DNA of 64,000 bases from JBGUVL01 sp045134375 (GTDB lineage: Bacteria; Bacillota_I; Bacilli_A; Erysipelotrichales; Erysipelotrichaceae): contig JBGUVL010000033.1 in assembly GCA_045134375.1 (NCBI GenBank), positions 1 through 64,000 on the forward strand. The letters run 5' to 3'. The first letter of the stretch is position 1. Each line of letters opens with the position of its first letter. Below the pieces are notes generated by a model, which saw only the letters and a program-made list of their open reading frames with translations, did not search any database and was not told the DNA's origin. Of the stretch, positions 35,022-44,440 are shown piece after piece. The translations under genes were made by a program, and so were the position numbers.

Positions 35022-36651
35022 GAATCACTTAAAGGAAGCAATCAAAGATAGTGTAAAAAACCAATTAGCTATTGATCTAGCATTGGATGAAATCGTAATT
35101 GAAATCCCAAAGGACACATCCCATGGAGATTATTCTACTAATACGGCAATGCGCTTAACGAAAAGAGCAAAGAAGAATCCAAGGGAGATTGCTCAACTAT
35201 TGGTTGAGGGATTGGATAAAGAAAAAGCAAATGTTGAAAAAATTGAAATCGCTGGTCCAGGATTCATTAATTTTGTGATGAAAACGAATTCCTTGGCTTC
35301 CATTATTAAAGAAGTATTAGAGAAAAAAGAAAATTATGGTCATAATAACAGCGGTCAGGGACTTAAGGTGAATTGCGAATACGTAAGTGCTAATCCAACG
35401 GGAACTTTACATTTAGGGCATGCGAGAGGAGCTGCATGGGGTGACAGCGTGAGCCGTATTTTAAAGGCGAGTGGCTACGAGGTGACAAGAGAATACTATA
35501 TGAATGATGCGGGAAATCAGATTATCAATTTAGGTAAGTCCTTGTATTCTCGCTACTGTGCTTGCTTTAACAAAGAGGTTAGTATGCCGGAGGATGGCTA
35601 CTATGGCGAAGATGTGAAAAAAATCGCACAGCAATTAGCGACCTCTCATAGCAAACGATATATCGAAGGAAATGAAGAAGATATGGCATTCTTCCGTAAG
35701 GAAGGAACTCGCTTCCTGATGGATAAAATCAAGAGTGATTTGGAAATGTTTCGTGTTCATTTTGATGTTTGGTCAAGTGAACAAGCCTTACGTGATGCTC
35801 ATAAGGTAGAAGAAGCGGTAGAAACATTGGAACGTTTAGGGAAAGTCTATGAGAAAGATGGAGCCTTATGGTTTAAAACTACGGAATATGGAGATGACAA
35901 GGATCGTGTCTTGAAAAAAACCGATGGCTCTTATACGTACCTAGTACCGGATATTGCATATCATATCAATAAGCTAGATCGTGGTTATAACAAACTTGTT
36001 GATTTCTTTGGGGCTGACCATCATGGTTACATTCCACGTTTAAAAGCAAGTATTCAAGCGCTAGGACGAGATGCGGATACGTTAGAAGTTGATATCATTC
36101 AAATGGTTCGTTTGGTAGAAAACGGGGAAGAAGTAAAGATGAGCAAACGCTTGGGGAATGCTGTGACGTTGCGCGAACTTTGTGAAATGGTTGGTGTGGA
36201 TGCGGCAAGATATTATTTCGTTTCTCGTGCCTTGGACACGCATTTTGACTTCGATTTAGGATTAGCAAAGAAACAAAGCAATGATAATCCAGTATATTAT
36301 GCACAATATGCTTATGCAAGAATGTGTTCAATATTGAAAAATATTAATGATGTTGAAGAAGCTAGCAGTTATGACCTTCTGACCCATGAAAAAGAAATTC
36401 AACTGATGAAATATATCAATGAATTTACTAATGTTGTTGCAGATGCAGCGAAAAATCGTGCACCACATAAAGTGTGCAATTATATTCAGAAGCTGGCAAG
36501 CTTATTCCATAGTTTCTATGGAGCATGTAAGGTCAATGATCCTCAGAACAAGGAATTAAGCGCACAACGTGTGGCACTGTTGAAGGCTTGCAGAATCACC
36601 TTGAAAAATGCCTTGGATCTAATTGGTGTGGACGCCATTGAACAGATGTAG
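35008..36651 (+). CDS. argS: arginyl-tRNA synthetase
   Basis: A 547-residue class I synthetase. The N-terminal Add-1 domain (about 1-110) precedes the HIGH-type motif HLGHARG in SANPTGTLHLGHARGA; KMSK is KMSKRLGN. The C-terminal DALR anticodon-binding domain starts near residue 430 (YYAQYAYARMCSIL). All regions are complete. The ATG at 35008 overlaps ywiB and follows GAGGAGGTAATCA. The rpoE gene follows 13 bases later, so this is a three-gene operon. Confidence 0.96.
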   Translation: MNTIENHLKEAIKDSVKNQLAIDLALDEIVIEIPKDTSHGDYSTNTAMRLTKRAKKNPREIAQLLVEGLDKEKANVEKIEIAGPGFINFVMKTNSLASIIKEVLEKKENYGHNNSGQGLKVNCEYVSANPTGTLHLGHARGAAWGDSVSRILKASGYEVTREYYMNDAGNQIINLGKSLYSRYCACFNKEVSMPEDGYYGEDVKKIAQQLATSHSKRYIEGNEEDMAFFRKEGTRFLMDKIKSDLEMFRVHFDVWSSEQALRDAHKVEEAVETLERLGKVYEKDGALWFKTTEYGDDKDRVLKKTDGSYTYLVPDIAYHINKLDRGYNKLVDFFGADHHGYIPRLKASIQALGRDADTLEVDIIQMVRLVENGEEVKMSKRLGNAVTLRELCEMVGVDAARYYFVSRALDTHFDFDLGLAKKQSNDNPVYYAQYAYARMCSILKNINDVEEASSYDLLTHEKEIQLMKYINEFTNVVADAAKNRAPHKVCNYIQKLASLFHSFYGACKVNDPQNKELSAQRVALLKACRITLKNALDLIGVDAIEQM

Positions 36652-36664
36652 GAGGGAATTAGAT

Positions 36665-36985
36665 ATGGCACAATCTATGGTAGATATCGCATACGATTTG
36701 TTATGCAAAAAGAAGAAAGAGGCTGTCTTTTTGAAATTATGGGAAGAAGTCAGCCAGATTAGAGGTTTGAGCCAGTCTCAGGCAGATGATCTGATCGCAC
36801 AATTTTATACTGATATTTCAATGGACGATCGATTTGTTCATTTAAGTGATAATAAATGGGATCTTCGTTCTCGTCATAAGTTTGAAGATGTTGTCATTGA
36901 TACGGATTCGATTCTTGTCGATGACGACGATGAAGAAGAAGACGAAATTGAAGTAGAAGATATCGAAAAAAAAGAAGAGGAATAA
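36665..36985 (+). CDS. rpoE: RNA polymerase delta subunit
   Basis: A 106-residue protein. Residues 1-75 form the HARE-HTH domain (VDIAYDLLCKKKKE, QADDLIAQFYTDISMDDRFVHL, NKWDLRSRHKFEDV). The C-terminal tail is a run of Asp and Glu (VDDDDEEEDEIEVEDIE) as in delta of Bacillus, which raises promoter selectivity and core recycling. The tail is much shorter than in Bacillus, whose whole protein is about 173 residues. ATG 36665 follows AGGAGGGAATTAGAT. Confidence 0.92.
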   Translation: MAQSMVDIAYDLLCKKKKEAVFLKLWEEVSQIRGLSQSQADDLIAQFYTDISMDDRFVHLSDNKWDLRSRHKFEDVVIDTDSILVDDDDEEEDEIEVEDIEKKEEE

Positions 36986-36988
36986 AAG

Positions 36989-37024
36989 AAGCGCGATAGA
37001 GTGGATGACTCCATCGCGCTTTTG
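36989..37024 (+). terminator. terminator of the ywiB-argS-rpoE operon
   Basis: AAGCGCGAT-a-GAGT / ACTC-c-ATCGCGCTT stem with a five-base loop and short T run. Confidence 0.85.
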
Positions 37025-37046
37025 CTAAGGAAAGAAAGGGATACTA

Positions 37047-37757
37047 ATGGAGATAGAAAATCGTTTTAATGAAGGGGTTAAAGATGGGATACCGATTGCC
37101 TTAGGCTATCTATCCGTATCGTTTACTTTTGGAATGATGGCAGCAACGCAAGGAATTCCAGTTGGAGTTGCGGTTATGATTTCATTGACCAATCTAACGA
37201 GTGCAGGACAATTTGCTGCTTTACCTATATTACAAATGCAAAATGCCTATGTGGAAATGGCGTTGACGCAATTGGTCATCAATTTACGATATGCTTTAAT
37301 GTCATTATCTTTATCTCAAAAAGTAGAGGAAAAGTGTAAAGGTGTCGAACGTTCCATCATGGCCTATGCAATTACAGACGAAATTTATGCGGTAGCTGTA
37401 AATAAAAGCAGGAAGATTGGAAAGAAATATTTCTTTGGTCTATCCCTAATGCCAATGATAGGATGGACATTAGGAACTCTACTGGGGGCAACAATAACGG
37501 ATTTTTTGCCTACTTCTTTAGCCAATGCTTTACAAATTGCAATCTATGGAATGTTTTTAGCAATCGTTCTTCCACCAGCAAAGCAAGATAAAGCCGTGCT
37601 CATCGTTGTTGTATTTGCTGCTTTATTGCAATGTTTATTATCCTCGCTTGACGCCATTATTATGATTGGAGGTGGCTTCAGTATTATTGTTGTTACGATT
37701 GCTGTTGCAGGAATCATGGCTTATGTAGCCCCGATTAAGGAGAATGAGAATGAATGA
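37047..37757 (+). CDS. azlC: branched-chain amino acid exporter large subunit AzlC
   Basis: A 236-residue membrane protein. EGVKDGIPIALGYLSVSFTFGMMA and TNLTSAGQFAALPIL are AzlC features; about six to seven membrane segments. With AzlD it exports branched-chain amino acids or analogues. The azlD gene begins 14 bases before its end. Start ATG 37047 behind AAAGAAAGGGATACTA. Confidence 0.9.
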   Translation: MEIENRFNEGVKDGIPIALGYLSVSFTFGMMAATQGIPVGVAVMISLTNLTSAGQFAALPILQMQNAYVEMALTQLVINLRYALMSLSLSQKVEEKCKGVERSIMAYAITDEIYAVAVNKSRKIGKKYFFGLSLMPMIGWTLGTLLGATITDFLPTSLANALQIAIYGMFLAIVLPPAKQDKAVLIVVVFAALLQCLLSSLDAIIMIGGGFSIIVVTIAVAGIMAYVAPIKENENE

Positions 37758-38052
37758 TTATGGAATGTATATGATCGTAATGGCGAGTGTTACCTATTTG
37801 ATAAGGATGATTCCCATTACACTATGTCAAAAAGAATTAAAAAATACCTATTTACAATCATTTTTGTACTACGTTCCTTATGCAGTATTAAGTGCTATGA
37901 CCTTTCCTGCCATTTTTTCATCTACTAATCATTTTCTATCTTCCTGTATAGGATGTTTGGTAGGATTGTTTTTTGCTTATCGTGAGAAGGGTTTACTTCA
38001 AGTTGCATTATGGGCAACATTAGCTGCTTTTTTAGTAGAAATCATACTTTAA
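37744..38052 (+). CDS. azlD: branched-chain amino acid exporter small subunit AzlD
   Basis: A 102-residue protein with four short membrane segments; YVPYAVLSAMTFPAIF and the IRMIPI motif near the N-terminus are characteristic of AzlD. It overlaps azlC by 14 bases; the ribosome site AAGGAGAATGAG lies inside azlC. Works only with AzlC as a two-component permease. Confidence 0.88.
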   Translation: MRMNDYGMYMIVMASVTYLIRMIPITLCQKELKNTYLQSFLYYVPYAVLSAMTFPAIFSSTNHFLSSCIGCLVGLFFAYREKGLLQVALWATLAAFLVEIIL

Positions 38053-38135
38053 AAATAAGGAAAATAATTGTTAAGCTATGCTATTAAAGTAAAATTGTGG
38101 TATATTATATACGATAACACTAGGAGGAATTTAGA

Positions 38136-39707
38136 ATGAGTAAAAGACCTGTAGTATTGGTAGTAATGGATGGTGTTGGAATCAGCGAAAATCACTTAGG
38201 GGATGCCGTTTACAATGCTTATACACCTACTTTAGATGAATTAAAAAAGACTTGTCCTAATACGGCAATCAAAGCACATGGTTTGGCAGTAGGATTACCA
38301 AGCGATGATGATATGGGAAATAGTGAAGTAGGACATAATGCATTAGGATGCGGTCAGATTTATGCACAGGGAGCAAAACTGGTGAATGAATCAATCGAAT
38401 CAAAGGAAATGTTTGAAAATGCTACTTGGAAAGAATTAGTAGCAAACTGCAAAGAAAATGGAGTTATGCACTTTATTGGATTATTGTCCGATGGTAATGT
38501 ACATTCTCACATTAACCACTTATTTGCTTTATTAGATCAGGCAAAAGCAGATGGTGTAAAAGAAGTAAGAGTACATATTCTTTTAGATGGTCGTGATGTT
38601 CCTGAAACAAGTGCATTAACTTATGTTGATGCATTAGAAGAAAAATTAAGTGCAATTAATGGAGATGACTTCCATGCCGTTATTGCTAGTGGCGGTGGAC
38701 GTATGAAAATTACGATGGACCGTTATGAAGCAAACTGGGCGATGGTAGAAGAAGGATGGCATACTCATGTGTTAGGAGAAGGAAGACAGTTTGCTAGCGC
38801 AAGAGAAGCAGTGGAAACTTACCGTGCAGAAACTGGTGTTGTGGACCAGGATATGCCAGCATTTGTAATCGCAAATGATGGACAGCCGGTGGGAACCATC
38901 AATGATGGGGATAGCGTGATTTTATTTAACTTCCGTGGCGACCGTGCACAAGAAATCTGTCGTGCGTTTGATGAAGGAGATGAATTTGATAAATTTGATC
39001 GCGTTAGAAAGCCAAATGTTATGTTTGCCGGTATGTTACAATATGATGCCGACTTAGAAATTCCAAAGAAATTCTTGACTTTCCCACCTAAGATTAAATA
39101 TACATTATCCGAACATTTGGTAAATGCTGGATTAACACAATACGCTATTTCAGAAACTCAGAAATATGGACACGTTACCTATTTCTGGAATGGAAATAGA
39201 AGCGAAAAATTCGATGAAGAGAAAGAAACTTTCGTTGAAATTCCAAGTGATGTCGTTCCATTTGAACAGCGTCCATGGATGAAGGCAGCAGAAATTACGG
39301 ATCAGTTAGTGGCTGCTATTGAATCAGGAAAATATGATTTCTTGCGTACAAATTATCCAAATGGAGATATGGTAGGGCACACAGGAAGTTATCAGGCAAC
39401 GATCATTGGAGTAGAATCCGTTGACTTAGAATTGGCTCGAGTATTAGAAGCTGTGAAAAAAGTAAATGGTATCCTACTTGTTACCGCTGACCATGGTAAT
39501 GCTGATGAAATGTATGACAAGCCAAAAGAAGGAAAACCATTAAAGGCAAAAACTTCTCACACATTGAATAAAGTTCCATTTATTATTTATGGAGCAGATG
39601 TAGAAATTGCAGACGGAGATTTCGGTTTGGCCAATGTTGCCGCTACCGTTGCTAAATTATTAGAAGTAGAACCAGATTCTCATTGGTTACCAGCAATCAT
39701 TAAATAA
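38136..39707 (+). CDS. gpmI: 2,3-bisphosphoglycerate-independent phosphoglycerate mutase
   Basis: A 523-residue manganese-dependent glycolytic enzyme interconverting 3- and 2-phosphoglycerate. Asp12 in VMDGVG and the phospho-acceptor Ser63 in MGNSEVGH start the phosphatase domain; LLDGRDVPETSA and SGGGRMKITMDRYEANW lie in the transferase domain; NYPNGDMVGHTG and TADHGNADEM are the C-terminal metal ligands. Complete. ATG 38136 behind AGGAGGAATTTAGA. Transcribed alone, away from the azl genes, and ended by a bidirectional terminator. Confidence 0.96.
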   Translation: MSKRPVVLVVMDGVGISENHLGDAVYNAYTPTLDELKKTCPNTAIKAHGLAVGLPSDDDMGNSEVGHNALGCGQIYAQGAKLVNESIESKEMFENATWKELVANCKENGVMHFIGLLSDGNVHSHINHLFALLDQAKADGVKEVRVHILLDGRDVPETSALTYVDALEEKLSAINGDDFHAVIASGGGRMKITMDRYEANWAMVEEGWHTHVLGEGRQFASAREAVETYRAETGVVDQDMPAFVIANDGQPVGTINDGDSVILFNFRGDRAQEICRAFDEGDEFDKFDRVRKPNVMFAGMLQYDADLEIPKKFLTFPPKIKYTLSEHLVNAGLTQYAISETQKYGHVTYFWNGNRSEKFDEEKETFVEIPSDVVPFEQRPWMKAAEITDQLVAAIESGKYDFLRTNYPNGDMVGHTGSYQATIIGVESVDLELARVLEAVKKVNGILLVTADHGNADEMYDKPKEGKPLKAKTSHTLNKVPFIIYGADVEIADGDFGLANVAATVAKLLEVEPDSHWLPAIIK

Positions 39708-39710
39708 GGT

Positions 39711-39756
39711 AAAAAAAGATACATTATGTGTAATGCACAAAATGTATCTTTTTTTT
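39711..39756. terminator. bidirectional terminator between gpmI and pepP
   Basis: A 15-base-pair A/T-rich outer stem (AAAAAAAGATACATT and its complement) plus inner TGTG / CACA, with an A run on one side and a T run on the other, serving both convergent genes. Confidence 0.9.
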
Positions 39757-41002
39757 ACTTTTGAAACTGTGCCATAAAGTTTTCGATATCATCAGGTGTT
39801 TTGATGATATCCGCGCTTAAATTGATGCAACCATCTTCCGTTAAAAGAACATCATCTTCAATTCGAATACCAATTCCTTCTTCTTCTAAATACAGACCAG
39901 GCTCGATGGTAAATACATTACCCACTTCTAATGGATAATCAGGAATGCAGACATCGTGGGTTTCCAAACCTAACATATGAGACACACCATGCCAATAGTA
40001 ATCCTGAACGGTTTTACCATGATTTAATAGATTGATTTCTTTTAGTTTTACTTCATAGAAATCCACTAACATTTGATTTAATTGACGTAATGTCATTCCT
40101 GCTTTTGCATTATCAATGATTAGTTGATTTCCTTGTAAGACGATATCATAGATTTCTCTCTGTCGTTTTGTGAATTTTCCATTAATAGGAAAAGTACGTG
40201 TAATATCCGCATTTAAATACTCATAAGAGGCACCCAAATCACATAGGACTAACGAGCGATCTTTAATTTTTTTGTTGTTTTCACCATAATGAAGAATTGT
40301 TGCGTTTTTTCCTCCTGCTACGATGGAAGGAAACGAATGTTGAGCATTGTTTGATTTTAATATAAAATCAAAATAGGCTTCCAACTCATATTCACCCATA
40401 CCAGGTTTTGCGTGTTTCATCATATTTTCAATTGCATCTTTTGTAATGTGAATTGCCTTTTTTAATTTTTTGATTTCTTCTTGGTCTTTGATCATGCGTA
40501 TTTTTGCTACCACACCAAATACATTGTGAAAAACAATGTTAGGATAGTGTTTCCTCATCTGTTTGGTAAAAATCAAAGCTTCACTGTCATTTTGCCCGTC
40601 TTCCTGCCGTGAAAAATCACAATAAACATCAATGGAAGTGAGATGATTGAAGGAGCGATTGAGGTAATTGCTTAAAATATCCATCACTTCATCACGCCAG
40701 TAAATATTGTTGATACCACTTATTTTTTGTGCATCTTCAGGCAGAATTCTGCCACCAATCCATTTTGCAAGTTGTTCATCATAACGGTCAATAAATAAAA
40801 GATGCAAACATTTTCCCGCAAATTTTACCATCGCGTAAATCATATTTTCTTTATCTAATCCGGTGAAATAGTAAAAACTTCGATCAACACTAAAAGAATA
40901 TTTTTCATCTCCTATTTTATACGGCGCACGACCACTAAAAAATAAGGTAATACTATTATCTGGTAGTTTTTCTGCCAGTTGTTCTCTTCTTTGCTTCCAC
41001 AT
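39755..41002 (-). CDS. pepP: Xaa-Pro aminopeptidase (M24 family)
   Basis: A 415-residue metallopeptidase releasing N-terminal residues next to proline. The N-terminal aminopeptidase P domain (MWKQRREQLAEKLPDNS, FSVDRSFYYFTGL) precedes the pita-bread fold with metal ligands in LCDLGASYEYLNADITRTFP (Asp, Asp), GVSHMLGLETHD (His), TIEPGLY (Glu) and RIEDDVL (Glu). All five ligands are present. ATG 41002 behind AGAGGGATTTCT; the 13-codon upstream extension is not supported. Confidence 0.9.
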   Translation of the reverse strand: MWKQRREQLAEKLPDNSITLFFSGRAPYKIGDEKYSFSVDRSFYYFTGLDKENMIYAMVKFAGKCLHLLFIDRYDEQLAKWIGGRILPEDAQKISGINNIYWRDEVMDILSNYLNRSFNHLTSIDVYCDFSRQEDGQNDSEALIFTKQMRKHYPNIVFHNVFGVVAKIRMIKDQEEIKKLKKAIHITKDAIENMMKHAKPGMGEYELEAYFDFILKSNNAQHSFPSIVAGGKNATILHYGENNKKIKDRSLVLCDLGASYEYLNADITRTFPINGKFTKRQREIYDIVLQGNQLIIDNAKAGMTLRQLNQMLVDFYEVKLKEINLLNHGKTVQDYYWHGVSHMLGLETHDVCIPDYPLEVGNVFTIEPGLYLEEEGIGIRIEDDVLLTEDGCINLSADIIKTPDDIENFMAQFQK

Positions 41003-41136
41003 AGAAATCCCTCTTTTCTTATCGTGTAAAGCATAGCACAATTTGGAAATAGAAACAAATTAGAACAAAGGAAAAGCGTAGTATATTAAAAGAAAAAGTG
41101 CTAATATAATAATAACTTGAGATTAGAGAATTGAAG

Positions 41137-41625
41137 ATGAATAGTATTGATAGTAATAAAACGAAAGAATTAACTTTGGATGATGTAGAGGAGGTGCTTG
41201 CTCTCTATCAAGAGAATGAACGCTATTTTTCCTATGTGAAGCAAATACCAGATCGTAAAATGGTAATGGAAGATATGAGCGAATGTCCTGCTAATGTATC
41301 CAAAAAAGATAAGCATTTTGTTGGATTTTATCATAATTCATTATACGCTGTTATGGATTTGGTTTTGAACTACCCAAAAGAAGGGGAAGCATTTCTTGGA
41401 TTATTTATGGTAAAACAGACATTACATCATAAAGGGATAGGAACGAAATTAATAGAAGAACTTTGTGAAAGATTAAAACAAAATGGGATTCATGCCCTTT
41501 CTCTTGGGGTGATTAGTGAAAATCAAGAAGCCATTGCTTTTTGGGATAAAATGAAGTTTTCTATCACAGGAGAAAAAATGATAACAGAACAATATGTAGT
41601 AGAAAAACGAAAACGGATTTTATAA
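41137..41625 (+). CDS. GNAT acetyltransferase
   Basis: A 162-residue protein with the acetyl-CoA-binding block KQTLHHKGIGTKLIEELCERL and the following ENQEAIAFWDKMKF motif. The start is set at ATG 41137; a TTG at 41131 is an alternative and neither has a strong ribosome site. The next gene in the same direction begins 73 bases later. The acetylated substrate is unknown. Confidence 0.78.
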   Translation: MNSIDSNKTKELTLDDVEEVLALYQENERYFSYVKQIPDRKMVMEDMSECPANVSKKDKHFVGFYHNSLYAVMDLVLNYPKEGEAFLGLFMVKQTLHHKGIGTKLIEELCERLKQNGIHALSLGVISENQEAIAFWDKMKFSITGEKMITEQYVVEKRKRIL

Positions 41626-41698
41626 GTCAAGCAAGAAATCATCAAGATTGAATGGAAAAAGGATATCTCATAAGAGAGATGTAAAAAGGAGTGTAAGA

Positions 41699-42859
41699 AT
41701 GGTAGATTTTGATCAAGTTGTTAATCGAAAGGGAACTGGGTGTGTCAAATGGGATACATTAGAAAAGCAATATGGTAGAGATGATATTATTCCAATGTGG
41801 GTAGCAGATATGGATTTTGCAGTTGCAGAAGAAATTAGCGATACGTTAAAAAAGAGAGCAAATCATCCTATATATGGATATTCTGCTCGTAGTGATATAG
41901 AAAAAAAATTATTTGCACAACACTTTCAAAAGCAATGTCATCATGAATGTAACGCAAGTAATGTCATTTTATCCACTGGTGTTGTCTATTCAATGAATGC
42001 ATGCATTCAACGATTAACAAAAAAAGGGGACAAGATCATGATTCATTCGCCAGCGTATCCTCCCTTTCGACGTATCATTGAAGAAAATGGCCGTGTAATT
42101 GTTGATACTCCAATGAAAATAGTGAATGGAAGGTATGAATTTGATTTTGAAAACATGGAACAACAGGGAGAAGGATGTAAGATTTTTATGTTGTGTAATC
42201 CGCAAAATCCAACGGGGCGAGTATTTGAGAAAGAGGAATTGGAACGCTTAGCGGCATTCGTAGAAAAACATCAAATGTATGTTATTGTTGATGAAATCCA
42301 TGCTGATTTTATTTATGGAAATAAAGAATTTATACCATTTATGGAATGGAACGACTACACAAGAAATCATACTATTACTTGTGTTTCTTGTACAAAATCA
42401 TTTAACTTAGCAGGATTGAATGTTAGTGCAATCTTCATTGAAAATGAAGAATTATATCAAAAAATAAATAATTATACGGCATTGAATGGATTGCAATCAA
42501 TCAACCTGTTTGGATTATGTGCGCTTAGAGCCGCTTATCAAAAAAGTGAATATTGGTTAGAGGAGCTCGTACGATATTTAGAAAAGAATAGAGACGAGGC
42601 ATATGAATTTATTAAAAATTATTTGCCGAAAGCAAAAGTATGTCTGCCAGAATCCACCTATCTTATGTGGATTGACTTACGAGCTTATCAGTTGACTCAT
42701 ACACAAGCACAATTGGTGACAAAGGCGGGCGTTTTATTAAATGATGGGAAAACCTTTGGAGATGATTATGAGGGGTTTGTGCGATTTAATTTTGCCTGTC
42801 CAAGAAGTCAAATGATGGCTGCATTAGAGCGAATGAAAGAGTATTTAAAGGAACAATGA
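41699..42859 (+). CDS. MalY/PatB-type aminotransferase (cystathionine beta-lyase-like)
   Basis: A 386-residue PLP enzyme. IIPMWVADMDFAV near the N-terminus, NPQNPTGRVF, VDEIHADFIY and the PLP lysine in SCTKSFNLAGLN are the MalY/PatB pattern. These enzymes cleave cystathionine or cysteine C-S bonds; some also act as aminotransferases. Start ATG 41699 follows AAAAAGGAGTGTAAGA; an upstream in-frame ATG at 41648 is unsupported. Followed by a bidirectional terminator. Confidence 0.88.
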   Translation: MVDFDQVVNRKGTGCVKWDTLEKQYGRDDIIPMWVADMDFAVAEEISDTLKKRANHPIYGYSARSDIEKKLFAQHFQKQCHHECNASNVILSTGVVYSMNACIQRLTKKGDKIMIHSPAYPPFRRIIEENGRVIVDTPMKIVNGRYEFDFENMEQQGEGCKIFMLCNPQNPTGRVFEKEELERLAAFVEKHQMYVIVDEIHADFIYGNKEFIPFMEWNDYTRNHTITCVSCTKSFNLAGLNVSAIFIENEELYQKINNYTALNGLQSINLFGLCALRAAYQKSEYWLEELVRYLEKNRDEAYEFIKNYLPKAKVCLPESTYLMWIDLRAYQLTHTQAQLVTKAGVLLNDGKTFGDDYEGFVRFNFACPRSQMMAALERMKEYLKEQ

Positions 42860-42865
42860 TAGATA

Positions 42866-42917
42866 AAAAAGCGGTTGTGTCGAACAAAACCCAAAAGTAT
42901 AGACACAAGCGCTTTTT
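42866..42917. terminator. bidirectional terminator
   Basis: AAAAAGCG-g-TTGTGTC / GACACAA-g-CGCTTTTT stem, 20-base loop, between the convergent aminotransferase and TetR genes. Confidence 0.85.
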
Positions 42918-43458
42918 AATTTTCGTTAATTTTTGACTTTGATAGAGAAAGAATTTGTCTAGCTAATAAAGTTTCATCGCCAGGACACCCTTTTTTGATC
43001 CATTGTTGTAGTAACGTAAAACTACCGAAAAAATGATAGAGAAAAGAAGTAGAATCGACCTGAATAGATGCTAGCTTTAATTGATGAATAATAAAATCAT
43101 GGTAACCGATTATAAAATGATAATCATCATGATTGTTGATCAAAATCGAAAATAAACTATGGTTTTTTTTGATATAACGTAATAAATCAGTGATAGAAGT
43201 AAGGTGTTCTTTCTCATTGGTTACTTCCTTTAGCATCCACACACTTCCTAAAGAATGATTCATTTCTTGATAAACATCATTGTAAACATCAGATAGCAAA
43301 TGGAATAAATCTTCATAATTGGAATAAAAAGTGGAACGATTGACATCAGCTATTTCACATAGTTCTTGTATTCTGATTTTATTTATTGGTTTTGACTTTA
43401 ACAAGAAAAGTAATGCCTTCTTTAATGCTGCTTTGCTTTTTTTTACTCTACGATCCAT
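42916..43458 (-). CDS. TetR/AcrR-family regulator
   Basis: A 180-residue regulator. HTH at about 10-55 with INKIRIQELCEIADVNRSTFYSNYEDLF; the rest resembles the TetR_C_8 ligand domain (YHFFGSFTLLQQWIKKG). ATG 43458 follows GATGGAGGATGCC; a TTG five codons earlier lacks a site. It is divergent from the SDR gene at 43590, whose promoter holds an inverted repeat; regulation of that gene is the likely role. Confidence 0.83.
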   Translation of the reverse strand: MDRRVKKSKAALKKALLFLLKSKPINKIRIQELCEIADVNRSTFYSNYEDLFHLLSDVYNDVYQEMNHSLGSVWMLKEVTNEKEHLTSITDLLRYIKKNHSLFSILINNHDDYHFIIGYHDFIIHQLKLASIQVDSTSFLYHFFGSFTLLQQWIKKGCPGDETLLARQILSLSKSKINEN

Positions 43459-43518
43459 GGCATCCTCCATCAAAATGGTATATATGTTGGATAAACAACA
43501 AATGTGGGGATCTGTTGC

Positions 43519-43562
43519 TTGTATTAAGTATACTTTTTTTTACAATGAAAATAAAGTGTAAA
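43519..43562 (+). promoter_or_regulatory. SDR promoter with overlapping inverted repeat
   Basis: TTGTAT (43519) and TACAAT (43541) with a 16-base spacer form a promoter. TTTACA-N12-TGTAAA (43539-43562) overlaps the -10 box and is a candidate operator for the divergent TetR protein. It has the same 6-12-6 geometry as the repeat before fucO. Confidence 0.5.
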
Positions 43563-43589
43563 GGCTTACAGAAAGAAAGAGGTAAAAGA

Positions 43590-44348
43590 ATGAGATTAGA
43601 AGGAAAAAGTATTGTTGTTACTGGAGCAAGTGCTGGAATGGGGAAAGCGATTGTAGAACGTTTTGTGAAAGAAGGTGCAAATGTTGTAGCGGTAGCAAGA
43701 AGAAAAGAACGTTTGGATGAATTAGCAGCTTCCTTAACTAATGAAAAAGGAAACATTGTTACTTTTGTTGGTGATGTAGCAAAAAAAGAAGATAACGAAG
43801 CTGTGATTGATTTGGCAATTTCTGCTTTTGGTCGATTGGATGTGTTGGTGAATAATGCAGGAATCATGGATGATATGAGTGCCATTGGAGATGTTGAAGA
43901 TGACCGCTTTGATAAGGTGCTAAAAGTGAATACTTATGGGCCAATGTATGCTATGCGAAAGGCTGTGAATGTATTTTTATCCCAAGGTGATGGTGGGAAC
44001 ATTATCAATGTAGCTTCCATTGGTGCTATGAGAAGCGCAGCGGGTGCGGCTTATGTTGCGAGCAAGGCGGCATTAGTCGCAATGACAAAAAACACAGCTT
44101 TTATGTATATCCCTAATAAAATTCGCTGTAATGCGATTGCTCCAGGAGGAGTTGCTTCAGAAATCGCAACGTCAATGGGAATGCCAAATAGGAATGGTTA
44201 TGCACGTACTAAGTTAGTAATGGCAACAGCACCAGAAATGGGAAGTTGTGATCAAATTGCTAATGCTGCATTGTTTTTAGCGAGCGATGAATCGGATTAT
44301 GTCAATGGTGATGTTCTAGTAGTTGATGGAGGATGGATTGCTGGATAA
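43590..44348 (+). CDS. short-chain dehydrogenase/reductase
   Basis: A 252-residue Rossmann-fold oxidoreductase. Cofactor motif TGASAGMGK, NNAG at NNAGIM, catalytic Ser in NVASIG, and Y-x3-K as YVASK. The C-terminus (FLASDESDYVNGDVLVVDGGW) is the classical SDR ending. The residue RRKE after strand 2 (VAVARRKERL) suggests NADP preference. ATG 43590 follows AAAGAGGTAAAAGA. Substrate unknown; probably induced through the divergent TetR protein. Confidence 0.88.
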   Translation: MRLEGKSIVVTGASAGMGKAIVERFVKEGANVVAVARRKERLDELAASLTNEKGNIVTFVGDVAKKEDNEAVIDLAISAFGRLDVLVNNAGIMDDMSAIGDVEDDRFDKVLKVNTYGPMYAMRKAVNVFLSQGDGGNIINVASIGAMRSAAGAAYVASKAALVAMTKNTAFMYIPNKIRCNAIAPGGVASEIATSMGMPNRNGYARTKLVMATAPEMGSCDQIANAALFLASDESDYVNGDVLVVDGGWIAG

Positions 44349-44353
44349 CGATT

Positions 44354-44381
44354 AGAGAGAAAATTTCTTTTCTCTCTTTTT
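44354..44381 (+). terminator. terminator after the SDR gene
   Basis: AGAGAGAAAA / TTTTCTCTCT stem, TTTC loop, T-rich tail. Confidence 0.88.
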
Positions 44382-44440
44382 ATTTTCTTCTACTGTCTTT
44401 TCTGATATAATAAGCAGAAATTCAAGATGGGATGATGTTA

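Noticed and set aside
43448..43885. Minus-strand frame of 145 codons across the TetR/SDR intergenic region
   Set aside because: Antisense to the SDR cofactor-binding region and overlaps the true TetR start; not supported.
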